A stretch of DNA of 64,000 nucleotides from Pseudomonadota bacterium (GCA_038533575.1 JBCAYL010000001.1:1144226-1208225); one strand, 5' to 3'; shown: positions 39,868-49,843, counted from the first letter of the stretch. Numbers and translations: made by a program. The notes: generated from the letters alone by a model not told the origin.

Positions 39868-40992
39868 CTAATCCTCCGCGGTGGCCTCGGCCCGGCTCTT
39901 GCCGGCCACATCCATGGCCAGCGTGGCCGCCATGAACGCATCGAGATCGCCGTCGAGGACGCCCGAGGTATCCGAGGTCTCGTGGCTCGTGCGCAGGTCT
40001 TTCACCATCTGGTAGGGCTGGAGCACGTAGGAGCGGATCTGGTTGCCCCAGCCCGCCGAGCCCTTGGACTCGTGGGCCTCGTTGATGGCGGCGTTCCGGC
40101 GGTCGAGCTCCATTTGATAGAGCCGTGATTTCAGCGCCTTCATGGCGATATCGCGGTTCTGGTGCTGGGACTTCTCCGAGCTCGTCACGACGATGCCGGT
40201 GGGCTGGTGGGTGATCCGCACCGCCGAGTCGGTCGTGTTGACGTGCTGCCCGCCCGCGCCCGAGGAGCGGAACGTGTCGATGCGGATATCCGACGGGTTC
40301 ACCTCGATCTCGATATTGTCGTCCACCACAGGGTAGACCCAGACCGAGGCGAAGGAGGTCTCGCGCGTGCCCTTGCCGAAGGGCGAGATGCGCACGAGGC
40401 GATGCACGCCGCTCTCGGATTTCAGCCAGCCATAGGCGTTGTGCCCGCTGATCTTGTAGCCGACGGACTTGATGCCCGCCTCGGTGCCCGCTTCCTCGGA
40501 TTGCAGCTCGACCCTGTAGCCCTTCTTCTCGGCCCAGCGGACATACATCCGCTGGAGCATCTGGGCCCAGTCGCAGGCCTCGGTGCCGCCCGCACCGGCG
40601 TTGATCTCGAGAAAGGTGTCGTTGCTGTCTGCTTCGCCGTCGAGGAGCGCCTCGAGCTCTTTTTGCGCGGCCTGTTCCGCGAGCGCTTTGATTGCGCCCT
40701 CGGCATCGGCGACGACCTCAGCGTCGCCCTCCGCCTCGCCCAGCTCGATGAGCTCCACGTTGTCGGTGAGCTCGCCGCGGATCCCCTCGTAGGTGGCCAT
40801 CTTGTCCATGAGCGCCTGCCGGTCGCGCATGAGCTTTTGCGCGCGGGCCTGATCGTCCCAGAGGTTGGGATCCTCGATCATGGCGTCGAACTCTTCCATG
40901 CGGTGCGCCGCGGTCTCGATGTCCATCCGCTGGCCGAGCAGGTCGAGCGATTTCTCGATCGCCTCGGCAAGTGACTGAATTTCCGTGCGCAT
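39868..40992 (-). CDS. prfB: Peptide chain release factor 2
   Basis: The 374-aa product carries the RF2 anticodon-like tripeptide SPF in HRLVRISPFGKGTRETS and the catalytic GGQ in SSGAGGQHVNTTDSAVR. It recognises UGA and UAA and releases the peptide on the ribosome. The gene is a single uninterrupted frame from ATG (GGAGGG upstream), so the programmed frameshift of E. coli prfB is not used here. It lies downstream of mrcA on the same strand. Confidence 0.97.
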   Translation of the reverse strand: MRTEIQSLAEAIEKSLDLLGQRMDIETAAHRMEEFDAMIEDPNLWDDQARAQKLMRDRQALMDKMATYEGIRGELTDNVELIELGEAEGDAEVVADAEGAIKALAEQAAQKELEALLDGEADSNDTFLEINAGAGGTEACDWAQMLQRMYVRWAEKKGYRVELQSEEAGTEAGIKSVGYKISGHNAYGWLKSESGVHRLVRISPFGKGTRETSFASVWVYPVVDDNIEIEVNPSDIRIDTFRSSGAGGQHVNTTDSAVRITHQPTGIVVTSSEKSQHQNRDIAMKALKSRLYQMELDRRNAAINEAHESKGSAGWGNQIRSYVLQPYQMVKDLRTSHETSDTSGVLDGDLDAFMAATLAMDVAGKSRAEATAED

Positions 40993-41091
40993 GGGGCCCT
41001 CCGTCTGAGGCCGCCTAAGTACCGCCGCGCCCCCGCGCTTACAACCCGCGCCGGGGCCGGGACGTGTGGATGCTGCCGGGATTTAGGTGGC

Positions 41092-43638
41092 CTAGTAGAG
41101 CCCGCCCGAGCCGAGCGCGCCCACCGATGCCGGGCCGCCCACGGTGGCCGTTGTCCCGTCCGATTTCTGGATGGTGCGCACCGCCTCGTCCTCGCCCGTG
41201 CCGAAGAGCGGCACGTCGCTGCTCATGGCAAAGCCGCCGTCGAAGGTCAGGCCGAAGATCGGCTCCTCGCCCTCACGGAAATACTCGGCTACGACATTCT
41301 CGCCGAAGGCCTCGTTCGAAAGGCGCGCGCCGGTGAAGCGGTCGATGTTGATGAACACACCGCCTGGCGGGACGTCGAACGCCTCACCGCCGTATTTCTC
41401 CACCGCCTCTTCCATGAATTCCTGGAAGACGGGCCCGCACATGGAGCCGCCGCCCGCGCCGCGCCCGAGGGGGGCCGGGTCATCGAAGCCGATATAGCAG
41501 CCCGCCACGATGTTGGACGTGAAGCCCACGAACCAGACATCCTTGGCGTCGTTCGTCGTCCCGGTCTTGCCGGCCACGGGCACGGGCAGGTTGACCGTGC
41601 GCGCCGCGGTGCCGCGCTGGACCACGCCCTCCATCATGGAGGTGAGCTGGTAGGCCGTCACCGCATCCATGACCCGCTCCCGGTTCGACCAGATGAACGG
41701 CGGCTCGCCCTCGCGCAGGTTCAGGACCCCGCAATCCTCGCAGGTGCGCTGGTCATGGCGGAAGACGGTCCTGCCGTAGCGGTCCTGCACGCGGTCCACG
41801 AGCGTGGGCTCCACCCGCTCGCCGCCATTGGCAAACATCGCGTAGGCGGCGACCATCTTGTAGAGCGTCGTCTCGTCCGAGCCGAGCGAGGCCGCGAGCA
41901 CCTCGTTCATCTCGTCATAGACTCCAAAGCGCTCGGCGTAGGAGCCCACCGTGCCCATGCCGATCTCCTGGGCGAGGCGGATGGTCATGAGGTTCCGCGA
42001 ACGCTCGATGCCGGTGCGCACGGGCGTGGGCCCGTAGAACTGGTTGGAGGCATTGCGCGGCCGCCACACGCCCTGGGGCGTGTTGATCTCGATGGGCGCG
42101 TCGATGACGATGGTGGCCGGCGAATAGCCGGAATCGAGCGCCGCCGCGTAGACGAAGGGCTTGAAGGAGGAGCCCGGCTGCCGCTCGGCCTGCGTGGCGC
42201 GGTTGAAGACCGAATGCTGGTAGGAAAAGCCCCCCTGCATGGCGAGCACGCGCCCGGTATTGACGTCCATGGCCACAAAGCCGCCCTGCACCTCGGGCAC
42301 CTGGCGCAGGCTCCAGCCCTCGCCGTCCCGGCGCACATGCACGACGTCGCCCGCGCTCACGAGATCGCCAACGGCCTCGGACCCGGCCCAGCCAAGATCG
42401 CCTGCGGGCACCGACGCGGTGCCCTCGAAGCCCTCGATACCGAGCGTCGCACCGGCCCCCGCTTCGAGCACCACGGCCGGATGCCAGAGGCCGTCGAGCA
42501 CGATGTCGCGGGCCACATCGGCATCGCTGAGCGCCGCGCGCCATGCCGTCTCGCTCCCGAGCGCCTCGGTGGGGATGGTCTCCCCCGTGCCGCGCCAGCT
42601 CCCCTGGCGGCGGTCATAGTCCTCAAGACCGCGGCGCAGGGCCTCGGCGGCCTCCACCTGCATCTCCGGGTCGATCGTCGCGCGCACGGAGTAGCCGCCT
42701 GAAAAGAATTCCGCCTCGCCGAAATCGCGCGTGAGCTGACGCCGGATCTCGTCGGTGAAGTAATCGCGGGGCGGCAGCGCCGACTTGAAGCTCTCGAAAT
42801 CGCCGGATTGCACTGTGCGCAGCGGCTCGTCCCGCGCGCTCTGGAAGGCCGCCTCGCTCAGGTAGCCGTTCTCGTACATCTCGCGGAGCACGAAGTTGCG
42901 CCGCTCCACGGCACGGTCGTATTCCCGGACAGGGTGATAGGTCGAGGGTGCCTTGGGCAGGACGGCGAGATAGGCCGCTTCGGGCGCCGTGAGCTCGCGC
43001 AGCGACTTGTTGAAATAGGTCTGCGCCGCCGCCGCCACGCCGTAGGAGTTCTGACCGAGAAAGATCTCGTTGAGGTAGAGCTCGAGGATCTGGTCCTTCG
43101 ATAGCGTCTTCTCGATCCGCGTGGCGAGGATGATCTCCTTGATCTTCCGCTCCACCGAGCGCGACCCGTCGAGCAAAAAGTTCTTCATCACCTGCTGGGT
43201 GATGGTGGAGGCCCCGCGCAGCTCCTCGCCCCGGCTGACGACGGCATCGCGGATCGCGGCGGCGATGCCGCGTGGGTCATAGCCCGTGTGATCGTAGAAA
43301 TTCTTGTCCTCGGCGGAGATGAACGCCGCCTTCACCAGCGGCGGGATTTCTTCGGCGGAGGCAAAGAGGCGCCGCTCGGAGGCGAACTCGTCGATGATAC
43401 GCCCCTCGCCGGAATAGATCCGGCTGATCGTCTTCGGCGCGTAGGTCGCGAGCTCGCCGTAGGACGGCAGGTCCCGGCCATACATGTAGAAAATGCCGCC
43501 GATCCCGAGGGCGGCCATGAAGATGCCGAGCGTGACGAAGGAGAAGAGCCCGCCAAGAATGGAGAGCAGGAGCCTCGTGACCCCGCCCACGGCCCGGCTC
43601 GTCGCATCGACCCCGGTCTTGATTGCCTGTCCGCTCAT
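41092..43638 (-). CDS. mrcA: Penicillin-binding protein 1A (bifunctional)
   Basis: The 848-aa class A PBP has a membrane anchor at about residues 22-50. The glycosyltransferase domain has ISAEDKNFYDHTGYDPRG and STITQQVMKNFLL. The transpeptidase has the serine motif QPGSSFKPFVY, the SRN triad (IERSRNLMTI) and PVAGKTGTTNDAKD. It polymerises and cross-links peptidoglycan. An OB-like insertion separates the two catalytic domains. It is 70 nt after amiC, suggesting a cell-wall transcript. Confidence 0.97.
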   Translation of the reverse strand: MSGQAIKTGVDATSRAVGGVTRLLLSILGGLFSFVTLGIFMAALGIGGIFYMYGRDLPSYGELATYAPKTISRIYSGEGRIIDEFASERRLFASAEEIPPLVKAAFISAEDKNFYDHTGYDPRGIAAAIRDAVVSRGEELRGASTITQQVMKNFLLDGSRSVERKIKEIILATRIEKTLSKDQILELYLNEIFLGQNSYGVAAAAQTYFNKSLRELTAPEAAYLAVLPKAPSTYHPVREYDRAVERRNFVLREMYENGYLSEAAFQSARDEPLRTVQSGDFESFKSALPPRDYFTDEIRRQLTRDFGEAEFFSGGYSVRATIDPEMQVEAAEALRRGLEDYDRRQGSWRGTGETIPTEALGSETAWRAALSDADVARDIVLDGLWHPAVVLEAGAGATLGIEGFEGTASVPAGDLGWAGSEAVGDLVSAGDVVHVRRDGEGWSLRQVPEVQGGFVAMDVNTGRVLAMQGGFSYQHSVFNRATQAERQPGSSFKPFVYAAALDSGYSPATIVIDAPIEINTPQGVWRPRNASNQFYGPTPVRTGIERSRNLMTIRLAQEIGMGTVGSYAERFGVYDEMNEVLAASLGSDETTLYKMVAAYAMFANGGERVEPTLVDRVQDRYGRTVFRHDQRTCEDCGVLNLREGEPPFIWSNRERVMDAVTAYQLTSMMEGVVQRGTAARTVNLPVPVAGKTGTTNDAKDVWFVGFTSNIVAGCYIGFDDPAPLGRGAGGGSMCGPVFQEFMEEAVEKYGGEAFDVPPGGVFINIDRFTGARLSNEAFGENVVAEYFREGEEPIFGLTFDGGFAMSSDVPLFGTGEDEAVRTIQKSDGTTATVGGPASVGALGSGGLY

Positions 43639-43708
43639 CAGAGCCTCTCCTCGCTGAGTGCCACGCTTTTGCCAGAAAGGCCGCGCCGCATCAAATCACT
43701 GGCTGGTG

Positions 43709-44965
43709 TCACTGGCGGAGAAGTGCCCGCTCGACACGGTCCGTCTCGGCCCAGCTCTTGATCCCGTCGGCGAGCCCCCGGATGATCCGGCCACGCTTTT
43801 CGGGGCTCTGCAGCTCGAGCCGGTCGCGCTCGGAGCTCAGGAAGCCCACCTCCACGAGGACCGACGGCACATCCGCGCTCCGCAATACCGCGAAATCGGC
43901 CGCACGGCGGGGATTGGAATTGAGCCGCGCGCCGCGGCCCTCAAGGCCTTTCACGACGTCGTCCTGCAGCGTGCTGGAGCGTGGCCCGATATCGAGCCGC
44001 GCAAGATCGAGCAGGATCGTGGCGATCTCGTCGCCCTGCCCGCCAAGATCGACGCCCGCAAGGATATCCGCGCGGTTGTGGCGTTCGGCGAGGAGCGCAG
44101 AGGCCGCGTCGGTGGCCTCGTCTGCGAGGACATAGGCCGTGGCCCCCTCGGCATAGCCCTCCTCGAGCGCATCGGCATGAAGCGAGATAAAGGCATCGGC
44201 ACCGAGTTGCCGCGCGAGCGCGGCGCGGGCGGGCAGGCTCGTGAAGACGTCTTCCGTCCGCGTGAGGTGCACCTCGAAGTCACCGGCGCGCCGCAGCGCA
44301 TCGCGTAGCTCCCGCGCCATCATGAGCATGAGATCGGCCTCCTTCACCCCGCCCCGCTCCGCGCCGGGATCGACGCCGCCATGGCCGGGATCGATGACAA
44401 CGACGACGGTGTCGTCAGGGGCCTCTGGCGCAGGCGCGCTGCGGGTGAGCGCCACGGCGCTCGCCGGGGCGCCCGAGGCCGCGCGGAAGGCCGCCTCCGA
44501 GCCGCGCTTCAGCTCCACCGTGAGCGTCGCCATGTCCGCGCCCTGCCGGAGCGCGCTGCCTTCGAGGAGAAACGGGTCCCCGAGCGAGACGACGAGGCCC
44601 GACCAGCCGGGCGCAAGCCCGCCGACCTCCACGGGCCCCGCATCGGTCGTCACAAGGCCCTCGGCGTCGAGGCCCGCCCAGGTGACATCGGAGAACTCCA
44701 GCACGAGCTGGTGCGGGTCGGCGAGGGTATAGACGCGGTAAGGGACGCCTTGGCTCAGGCCGAGCGTGAGCGTCAGGTTGCCCCTCGATTGTTCAAGCCG
44801 GGTCTCGTCCGGGAGCACGCGCGCCAACGCGCCGAGCTCTTGCCCCTGCACGGGCGTCGGGAGGGCTGCAAGGCCAGTCAGGTAAAGCACTCCAACTGGG
44901 CCAATAACCCCAGCCGGGCCGAGAAGCCCCGTTAGCCAAATGAAGATGAGTGCGACTGCGCGCAT
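43709..44965 (-). CDS. amiC: N-acetylmuramoyl-L-alanine amidase with AMIN domain
   Basis: The 418-aa product (from ATG 44965) begins with a hydrophobic leader (RAVALIFIWLTGLL) and an AMIN domain (LTLGLSQGVPYRVYTL; LVLEFSDVTW). A linker and an Amidase_3 domain follow, with zinc ligands in VVIDPGHGGVDPGAERGG, the Glu of KEADLMLMMA and the His of DAFISLHADAL. It cleaves septal peptidoglycan, usually activated by EnvC/NlpD-like partners. A GTG nine codons upstream (44992) is an alternative start. Confidence 0.93.
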   Translation of the reverse strand: MRAVALIFIWLTGLLGPAGVIGPVGVLYLTGLAALPTPVQGQELGALARVLPDETRLEQSRGNLTLTLGLSQGVPYRVYTLADPHQLVLEFSDVTWAGLDAEGLVTTDAGPVEVGGLAPGWSGLVVSLGDPFLLEGSALRQGADMATLTVELKRGSEAAFRAASGAPASAVALTRSAPAPEAPDDTVVVVIDPGHGGVDPGAERGGVKEADLMLMMARELRDALRRAGDFEVHLTRTEDVFTSLPARAALARQLGADAFISLHADALEEGYAEGATAYVLADEATDAASALLAERHNRADILAGVDLGGQGDEIATILLDLARLDIGPRSSTLQDDVVKGLEGRGARLNSNPRRAADFAVLRSADVPSVLVEVGFLSSERDRLELQSPEKRGRIIRGLADGIKSWAETDRVERALLRQ

Positions 44966-45019
44966 CCGCCTGCTCTTTGTTTTGCCCGACACCTACCAAA
45001 GTCGTGCACCTGCCGCCAC

Positions 45020-46174
45020 TCACACGGCGCGGCGCGAGGCAAAAAAGCGCGTGAGCCGCGCGAGGCCCTCCTCGATATCTGCTGTCGCCCGCGCGTAGCT
45101 GAGGCGCAAGGTCCGCGCGCCGCGCACGGCGTCGAAATCGAGCCCCGGCGTCACCGCCACACCGGCCTCGGCGAGGATGTCCTGCGAGAGCTCAAGGCTG
45201 GTATAGGCGTCGCTGACGAAAGCGCTCACATCGAGATAGATGTAGAAGGCCCCGTCGGCGGGAGAGATGACTGGAAGCTCTGCCCGCGCGAGCCCGTCGA
45301 GCAAAAGCGCTCGGTTGGCGCGGTAGGTCTCGATATGGGCATCGAGCTCCTCGTGAGCGGTGAGCGCGCCGAGGGCGGCCACCTGGCTCGCCGCGGGCGG
45401 GCAGATGAACATGTTCTGCGCAAGCCGCTCCACCACACGCACGTGGGCCGCGGGCACGACCATCCAGCCAATGCGCCACCCCGTCATGGAGAAGTACTTC
45501 GAGAACGAGTTGATCACGTAGACCTCGTCCGTGACCTCGAGCGCGGAGACGGCGCGTCCCTCGTAGGTGAGCCCGTGGTAGATCTCGTCGGAGATGAAGG
45601 CGCACCCTTCGGCGGTGCAGGCCGCGCTCAGCTCCGCCAGCGCCTCGCTGGAGAGCATCGTTCCCGTGGGATTGGCCGGCGATGCGGCGATCAGGCCCTT
45701 GAGCCCCGTCACGTCCGAGGGCTGCGGCTGGAATCCGAATTGCGGCGCGCCGGGGATCGAGACCGCCTCGAGCGACATCGCCTTCAGGATCTGCCGGTAG
45801 GAGGGATAGCCCGGGGCAGCGAGACCCACCCGGTCACCCGCATCAAAGAGCGCAGAGAAGGCGAGAAGGAACGCGCCCGAGGCCCCTGCCGTCACCACGA
45901 TCCGCTCCGCCGGGATCTCGAGCCCGTACCAGCGCCGGTAATGCGCCGAAATCCCTTCCCTGAGTTCAGGCATGCCAAGGGCTACCGTGTAGCCGAGGGG
46001 CCCGGTCTCCATCGCCTCCGCCACCGCGCGGCGCGCCGCCGCCGGGGCAGGTGTCGAGGGCTGGCCCACTTCCATGCGGATCACGTGGCGGCCGCTGGCC
46101 TCCGCGCGGCGCGCGGCCTCCATGACATCCATCACGATGAAGGCATCGACGGCGCTGCGGCTTGAGCTCTCCAT
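45020..46174 (-). CDS. PLP-dependent aminotransferase, class I/II
   Basis: The 384-aa product has the fold-type I features AGASGAFLLAFSALFDAGDR, SPANPTGTMLSSEALAEL, CAFISDEIYHGLTY and the PLP-lysine motif NSFSKYFSMTGWRIGW. The conserved C-terminal Arg is in RTLRLSYARAT. The donor substrate is unknown; broad-specificity aromatic or aspartate activity is common in this clade. AGGAGG precedes the ATG. Divergent from the M48 gene by only about 50 nt. Confidence 0.93.
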   Translation of the reverse strand: MESSSRSAVDAFIVMDVMEAARRAEASGRHVIRMEVGQPSTPAPAAARRAVAEAMETGPLGYTVALGMPELREGISAHYRRWYGLEIPAERIVVTAGASGAFLLAFSALFDAGDRVGLAAPGYPSYRQILKAMSLEAVSIPGAPQFGFQPQPSDVTGLKGLIAASPANPTGTMLSSEALAELSAACTAEGCAFISDEIYHGLTYEGRAVSALEVTDEVYVINSFSKYFSMTGWRIGWMVVPAAHVRVVERLAQNMFICPPAASQVAALGALTAHEELDAHIETYRANRALLLDGLARAELPVISPADGAFYIYLDVSAFVSDAYTSLELSQDILAEAGVAVTPGLDFDAVRGARTLRLSYARATADIEEGLARLTRFFASRRAV

Positions 46175-46224
46175 GGCACTCCTCCTATGGTTCGCGCATG
46201 TCTACGCAGATGCCTGCCGCGTCA

Positions 46225-47547
46225 ATGGTGCTTCCCGTCATTCGGATCCTCGCCGTTCTCGCCTGCCTCCTCGCGGCCCAGGCCGCGCAGGCCGTGAGCC
46301 TCCTGCGCGACGCGGGCATGGAGCGGTCGCTGCGCGAGCTCGCGCGCCCCGTGCTCGAGGCCGCCGGGCTTTCCACCGGGCGGGTCAAGATCCTCATCGT
46401 CGACGATGCGAGCCTCAATGCCTTCGTCATCAACGGTGATACCATCTATATCCATTCGGGTCTGCTCATGCGGCTCGGCCGCGCAGAACAGCTCCAGGCC
46501 GTCATCGCCCACGAGGCCGCCCATATCGCCAACGGCCATATCTCGCGCCGCATGGCCAATGCCCGCGCCGCGGGCCGGGCCTCTGCGCTTGGTATGCTGC
46601 TCGCAGGCGCCGCCGCTGCTGCCGGGGCCGACGGACGCGCCGTCGCGGGCATCGCCATCGGCTCCAGCGGCTCGGCGCAGCGGCTCTTCTTCAGCCACAC
46701 CCGCGCCGAGGAAGCCTCCGCCGATCAATCCGCCATCCGCTACATGCTGCGCGCCGGGATCGACACCCGTGGCAAGCTCGAACTGATCGACATCTTTCGC
46801 GGGCAGGAGGCGCTCTCCGCCGGGCGACAGGACCCCTATAACCGAACCCACCCGCTCACCAGCGACCGCTACCGCGCCATCCAGGCCCTCGTGGGCGCGA
46901 GCGCGAGCGGCGCGGCACCCGCCGATGGCACCGCCGCATACTACTTCGCCCGCGCCCAGGGCGTGCTGAGCGCGTTCAAGAGGGCACCGGGCTGGACGCT
47001 CCGGCGCGCCACAGGCAGCAGCGACGTGGACATGATGCGCCGCGCCGTGGCCCATCACCGACAAGCCGATACCGGCCGCGCCACCGCGGAGATCGCGCGC
47101 GTCGTGGCCGCGCGCCCGAACGATCCCTATTACCGGGACCTGCAGGGCCAGATCCTGCTCGAAAGCCGGCAGGTGGGCGCCGCCGTGGACGCCTATGCGC
47201 GGGCCGTGAACCTCGCACCGAACGATCCCCTGATCCTCGGTGCCTACGGCCGTGCCCTCCTCGCGCAGGACACCGCGGGCTCCAACGCCCGCGCCCTCGA
47301 CGTGCTCATCCGCGCCCGCGGCCGTGACGCCCAGGATGCCCGCATCCTGCGGGACCTTGGTCTGGCCTATGCCCGCGCGGGCAATCCCGGCATGGCCGCT
47401 CTTTCGGGCGCCGAACGTCTCGCCCTACGCGGCTCCATCGGCGAGGCCGCCACCCTCGCCCGCCGCGCCGCTGGACTTTTGCCCACGGGCTCCACAGGGT
47501 GGCAGCGCGCCCAAGACATCATCCGAACAGCGGAGCTTTCACGTTGA
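46225..47547 (+). CDS. Periplasmic M48 metalloprotease with TPR-like tail (BepA-like)
   Basis: The 440-aa product has a signal peptide (VLPVIRILAVLACLLAAQAA), an M48 domain with zinc motif VIAHEAAHIANGHIS and third ligand Glu in AEEASADQSAIRYMLR, then helical TPR-like repeats over the last 170 residues. BepA-type proteins degrade or help assemble outer-membrane proteins such as LptD. ATG at 46198 or 46162 is also possible; 46225 gives a normal 22-residue leader. The stop overlaps the next gene by 4 nt (TTGA). Confidence 0.9.
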   Translation: MVLPVIRILAVLACLLAAQAAQAVSLLRDAGMERSLRELARPVLEAAGLSTGRVKILIVDDASLNAFVINGDTIYIHSGLLMRLGRAEQLQAVIAHEAAHIANGHISRRMANARAAGRASALGMLLAGAAAAAGADGRAVAGIAIGSSGSAQRLFFSHTRAEEASADQSAIRYMLRAGIDTRGKLELIDIFRGQEALSAGRQDPYNRTHPLTSDRYRAIQALVGASASGAAPADGTAAYYFARAQGVLSAFKRAPGWTLRRATGSSDVDMMRRAVAHHRQADTGRATAEIARVVAARPNDPYYRDLQGQILLESRQVGAAVDAYARAVNLAPNDPLILGAYGRALLAQDTAGSNARALDVLIRARGRDAQDARILRDLGLAYARAGNPGMAALSGAERLALRGSIGEAATLARRAAGLLPTGSTGWQRAQDIIRTAELSR

Positions 47548-48296
47548 TCCAGACCCGACCGATCCTCGCCGCCCTCCTCCTCGCAGGCGGCCTCGCCACG
47601 CAGGCCCCAGCGCTTGACGTCTCCGGCATGACAGAGACCGAGCGGGAAGCCTTCCGGGCCGAGATACGCGCCTATCTGCTGGAGAACCCGGAGGTTCTCA
47701 TGGAGGCCATCGAGGTGCTGGAGAGCCGCGAGGCGGTGACGCAGGCCAACACAGACGCGGCCCTCGTAAAGGCCAATTACGACGCGCTCGTGCGCGACGA
47801 AAATTCATGGGTGGGCGGCAATCCCGACGGCGACATCACCATCATCGAGTTCCTCGATTACCGCTGCGGGTTCTGCAAGCGCGCCTTCCCGGAGGTCGAG
47901 GAGCTCGTGTCCTCCGATGGCAATATCCGCCTCATCGTGAAGGAATTCCCGATCCTCGGGCCGCAATCCGTCCTCGCCTCGCGCTTTGCGATCGCCGCGA
48001 AGATGCTGGAGGGAGACGATGCCTACAAGGCCGTCCATGACGCGCTCATCGGCTTTCGTGGCCCGATCAGCGAGGCGACCCTGGCCACCGTCGCCGTGGA
48101 TCTCGGCTTCGAGCCCGCGCCCGTTCTGGCCAAGATGACTGCGCCGGAGGTCGACGAAGTCATCGCCGACAACCGCGCGCTTGCGCAGGCCATGCAGATC
48201 ACCGGCACGCCGACATTCGTGATCGGAGGTCAGATGCTGCGGGGATTTCTGCCGCTCGAGGGCATGCAGGCCCTCGTGGCAGAAGAACGCGGCTGA
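47544..48296 (+). CDS. DsbA/ScsC-like periplasmic thiol:disulfide oxidoreductase
   Basis: The 250-aa product has a leader (PILAALLLAGGLATQAPA), a helical N-terminal stretch like ScsC (EAFRAEIRAYLLENPEVLME), and a DsbA thioredoxin domain. Active site CGFC lies in LDYRCGFCKRAFPE, and cis-Pro in TGTPTFVIGGQ. It may oxidise or isomerise envelope disulfides. The start is TTG (47544), overlapping the M48 stop codon, with GGAG 8 nt upstream. Coupling to a BepA-like protease fits outer-membrane protein quality control. Confidence 0.9.
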   Translation: MIQTRPILAALLLAGGLATQAPALDVSGMTETEREAFRAEIRAYLLENPEVLMEAIEVLESREAVTQANTDAALVKANYDALVRDENSWVGGNPDGDITIIEFLDYRCGFCKRAFPEVEELVSSDGNIRLIVKEFPILGPQSVLASRFAIAAKMLEGDDAYKAVHDALIGFRGPISEATLATVAVDLGFEPAPVLAKMTAPEVDEVIADNRALAQAMQITGTPTFVIGGQMLRGFLPLEGMQALVAEERG

Positions 48297-48310
48297 GCCG
48301 ATCCTAGAGG

Positions 48311-49843
48311 CTAGAGGCCGAGCTCTTCAGCAGACACGAGCGGATAGGCCTCTTTGATAGCCTCCGGCGTCACCGCCACGTTGCGCGCCGTGGAGGAGCC
48401 GGGGCCGGCCGGGCCGAAATAGAGCTCCCCCACCTGGAAGTAGAGCGCGCCGGAATTGCCCGCACGCAGCGTTGCATCGCCCATATCGATGGGCAGCTCT
48501 TCCGTGCCGCCTGGCGGGATGATGCCCTCGAACCGCACGGTGCCCGCGCCGTCACGCACGCGCACCCAGCTGTCGTCCACCGCGACGAGAGAGACGGTCA
48601 TTTCGCTCAGATCAGGCAGGACCGCCGAGGCCGCGGTGGGCTTCGGCAGGACGTCTGGCGATCCAAGCTCCGCGAGGAGCTCGAAGAGCGCGCTGTCGGA
48701 GAGCGGGTTCGCCGGAGCGTAGGCCGCGCTGAGATCGGTGGAAGCGAGCTCGATATCGTCGATGGCGCCAGAGCCCTGCCCCGCGGGGCCCACAAGAGTC
48801 CCGTTCACGCGGAAATAGAGCGCGCCCGCATTGCCCGCGCGCAGGACCGGTGTCTCTTCCGTGACGGGCACGGCGTACTCTTCGCCCGGGGCAAGCACCT
48901 TCTCGAAGACGACGGAGCGGCCCGGCGTCTGCACGCGCACCCAGGTGGGCAGCGTGGCGACGAGCGTGATCTCGGGGGCGTCGCCCTCGGTGACCATGAT
49001 GCTCGGCGCGCGGTCGGCATCGGGGACCGCGTCGATGCGGGGCCCGGCGGCGAAAAGGCCGTTGGCATTGGGATCGAGGGAGGCGATGGGCGCGTCGCGC
49101 GCCACCATGACAGGCACATCGAGCGCGGCCGGGCGGTAGAGCCGCTCCAGCGCATCGGCCGAAGGGGCCGCAGCCGTGGGCACGCCGCCGCTGGCCAGAT
49201 CGCTCGTGAGATCGGAGGCGCCGAAGCCCACGTCGAGCCCGCCGGTGAAATCGCCCAGATCGGCGACGACGTCAGGGGCCTGCTCCACGGGGACGAGATC
49301 CACGCGCTGCACTTCCTGCAGGATCGCGAAGCCGCCGTAGCCAAGGCCCGCCACGAGCGCGAGAAGCACGAGCGAGGACCCGATGGCACGGGGCTCGACG
49401 TTGCTCAGGAAGCTGTCGGCCACGGGCTGAAACGGCACGGAGGGCGCGGCGAGCGCCTCTGCGGCCGGGCGGCCCGTCACGCGCTCCTCGCGGCCCTTGC
49501 GGGCGGGGAGCGCCTCGGCGGACATGCCGTGGGCGGTGGTGAAGCCGCTCTCTTCGGAAAACCGTGCGAAGGCCCATTCCGGATCCATGTTGAGATAGCG
49601 CGCATAGGAGCGCACGAAGCCCGCGATGAAGCCGGGCGTCTCGAAGGCGGAGGGATCGCAATTCTCGATCGCGGCCACGTAGGAGGCCTTGATCTTCAGT
49701 TCGCGCTGCACGTCAAGGAGGGACTTGCCCATCGTCGCACGCTCACCGCGCATCATGTCCCCGAGCTTGAGCTCGAAGTCATCGAAGCCGCGCGGCTGGT
49801 CTTCGGCTTCGGGAGCCGTCGGCTGCGACCAACGTCCCATCAT
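48311..49843 (-). CDS. RodZ-like protein with HTH, one membrane span and two DUF4115-like domains
   Basis: The 510-aa product has an HTH_25-type helix-turn-helix (about residues 20-95; GKSLLDVQRELKIKASYVAA; ENCDPSAFETPGFIAGFVRS). A single span follows at about 155-175 (SLVLLALVAGLGYGGFAILQ). The periplasmic part has two similar modules, one with TWVRVQTPGRSVVFEKVLAPG and one with SWVRVRDGAGTVRFEGIIPP. Each ends in a RAGNxGALYF motif. RodZ links MreB to the cell wall. A TTG-initiated frame begins 15 codons earlier (49888). Confidence 0.87.
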   Translation of the reverse strand: MMGRWSQPTAPEAEDQPRGFDDFELKLGDMMRGERATMGKSLLDVQRELKIKASYVAAIENCDPSAFETPGFIAGFVRSYARYLNMDPEWAFARFSEESGFTTAHGMSAEALPARKGREERVTGRPAAEALAAPSVPFQPVADSFLSNVEPRAIGSSLVLLALVAGLGYGGFAILQEVQRVDLVPVEQAPDVVADLGDFTGGLDVGFGASDLTSDLASGGVPTAAAPSADALERLYRPAALDVPVMVARDAPIASLDPNANGLFAAGPRIDAVPDADRAPSIMVTEGDAPEITLVATLPTWVRVQTPGRSVVFEKVLAPGEEYAVPVTEETPVLRAGNAGALYFRVNGTLVGPAGQGSGAIDDIELASTDLSAAYAPANPLSDSALFELLAELGSPDVLPKPTAASAVLPDLSEMTVSLVAVDDSWVRVRDGAGTVRFEGIIPPGGTEELPIDMGDATLRAGNSGALYFQVGELYFGPAGPGSSTARNVAVTPEAIKEAYPLVSAEELGL

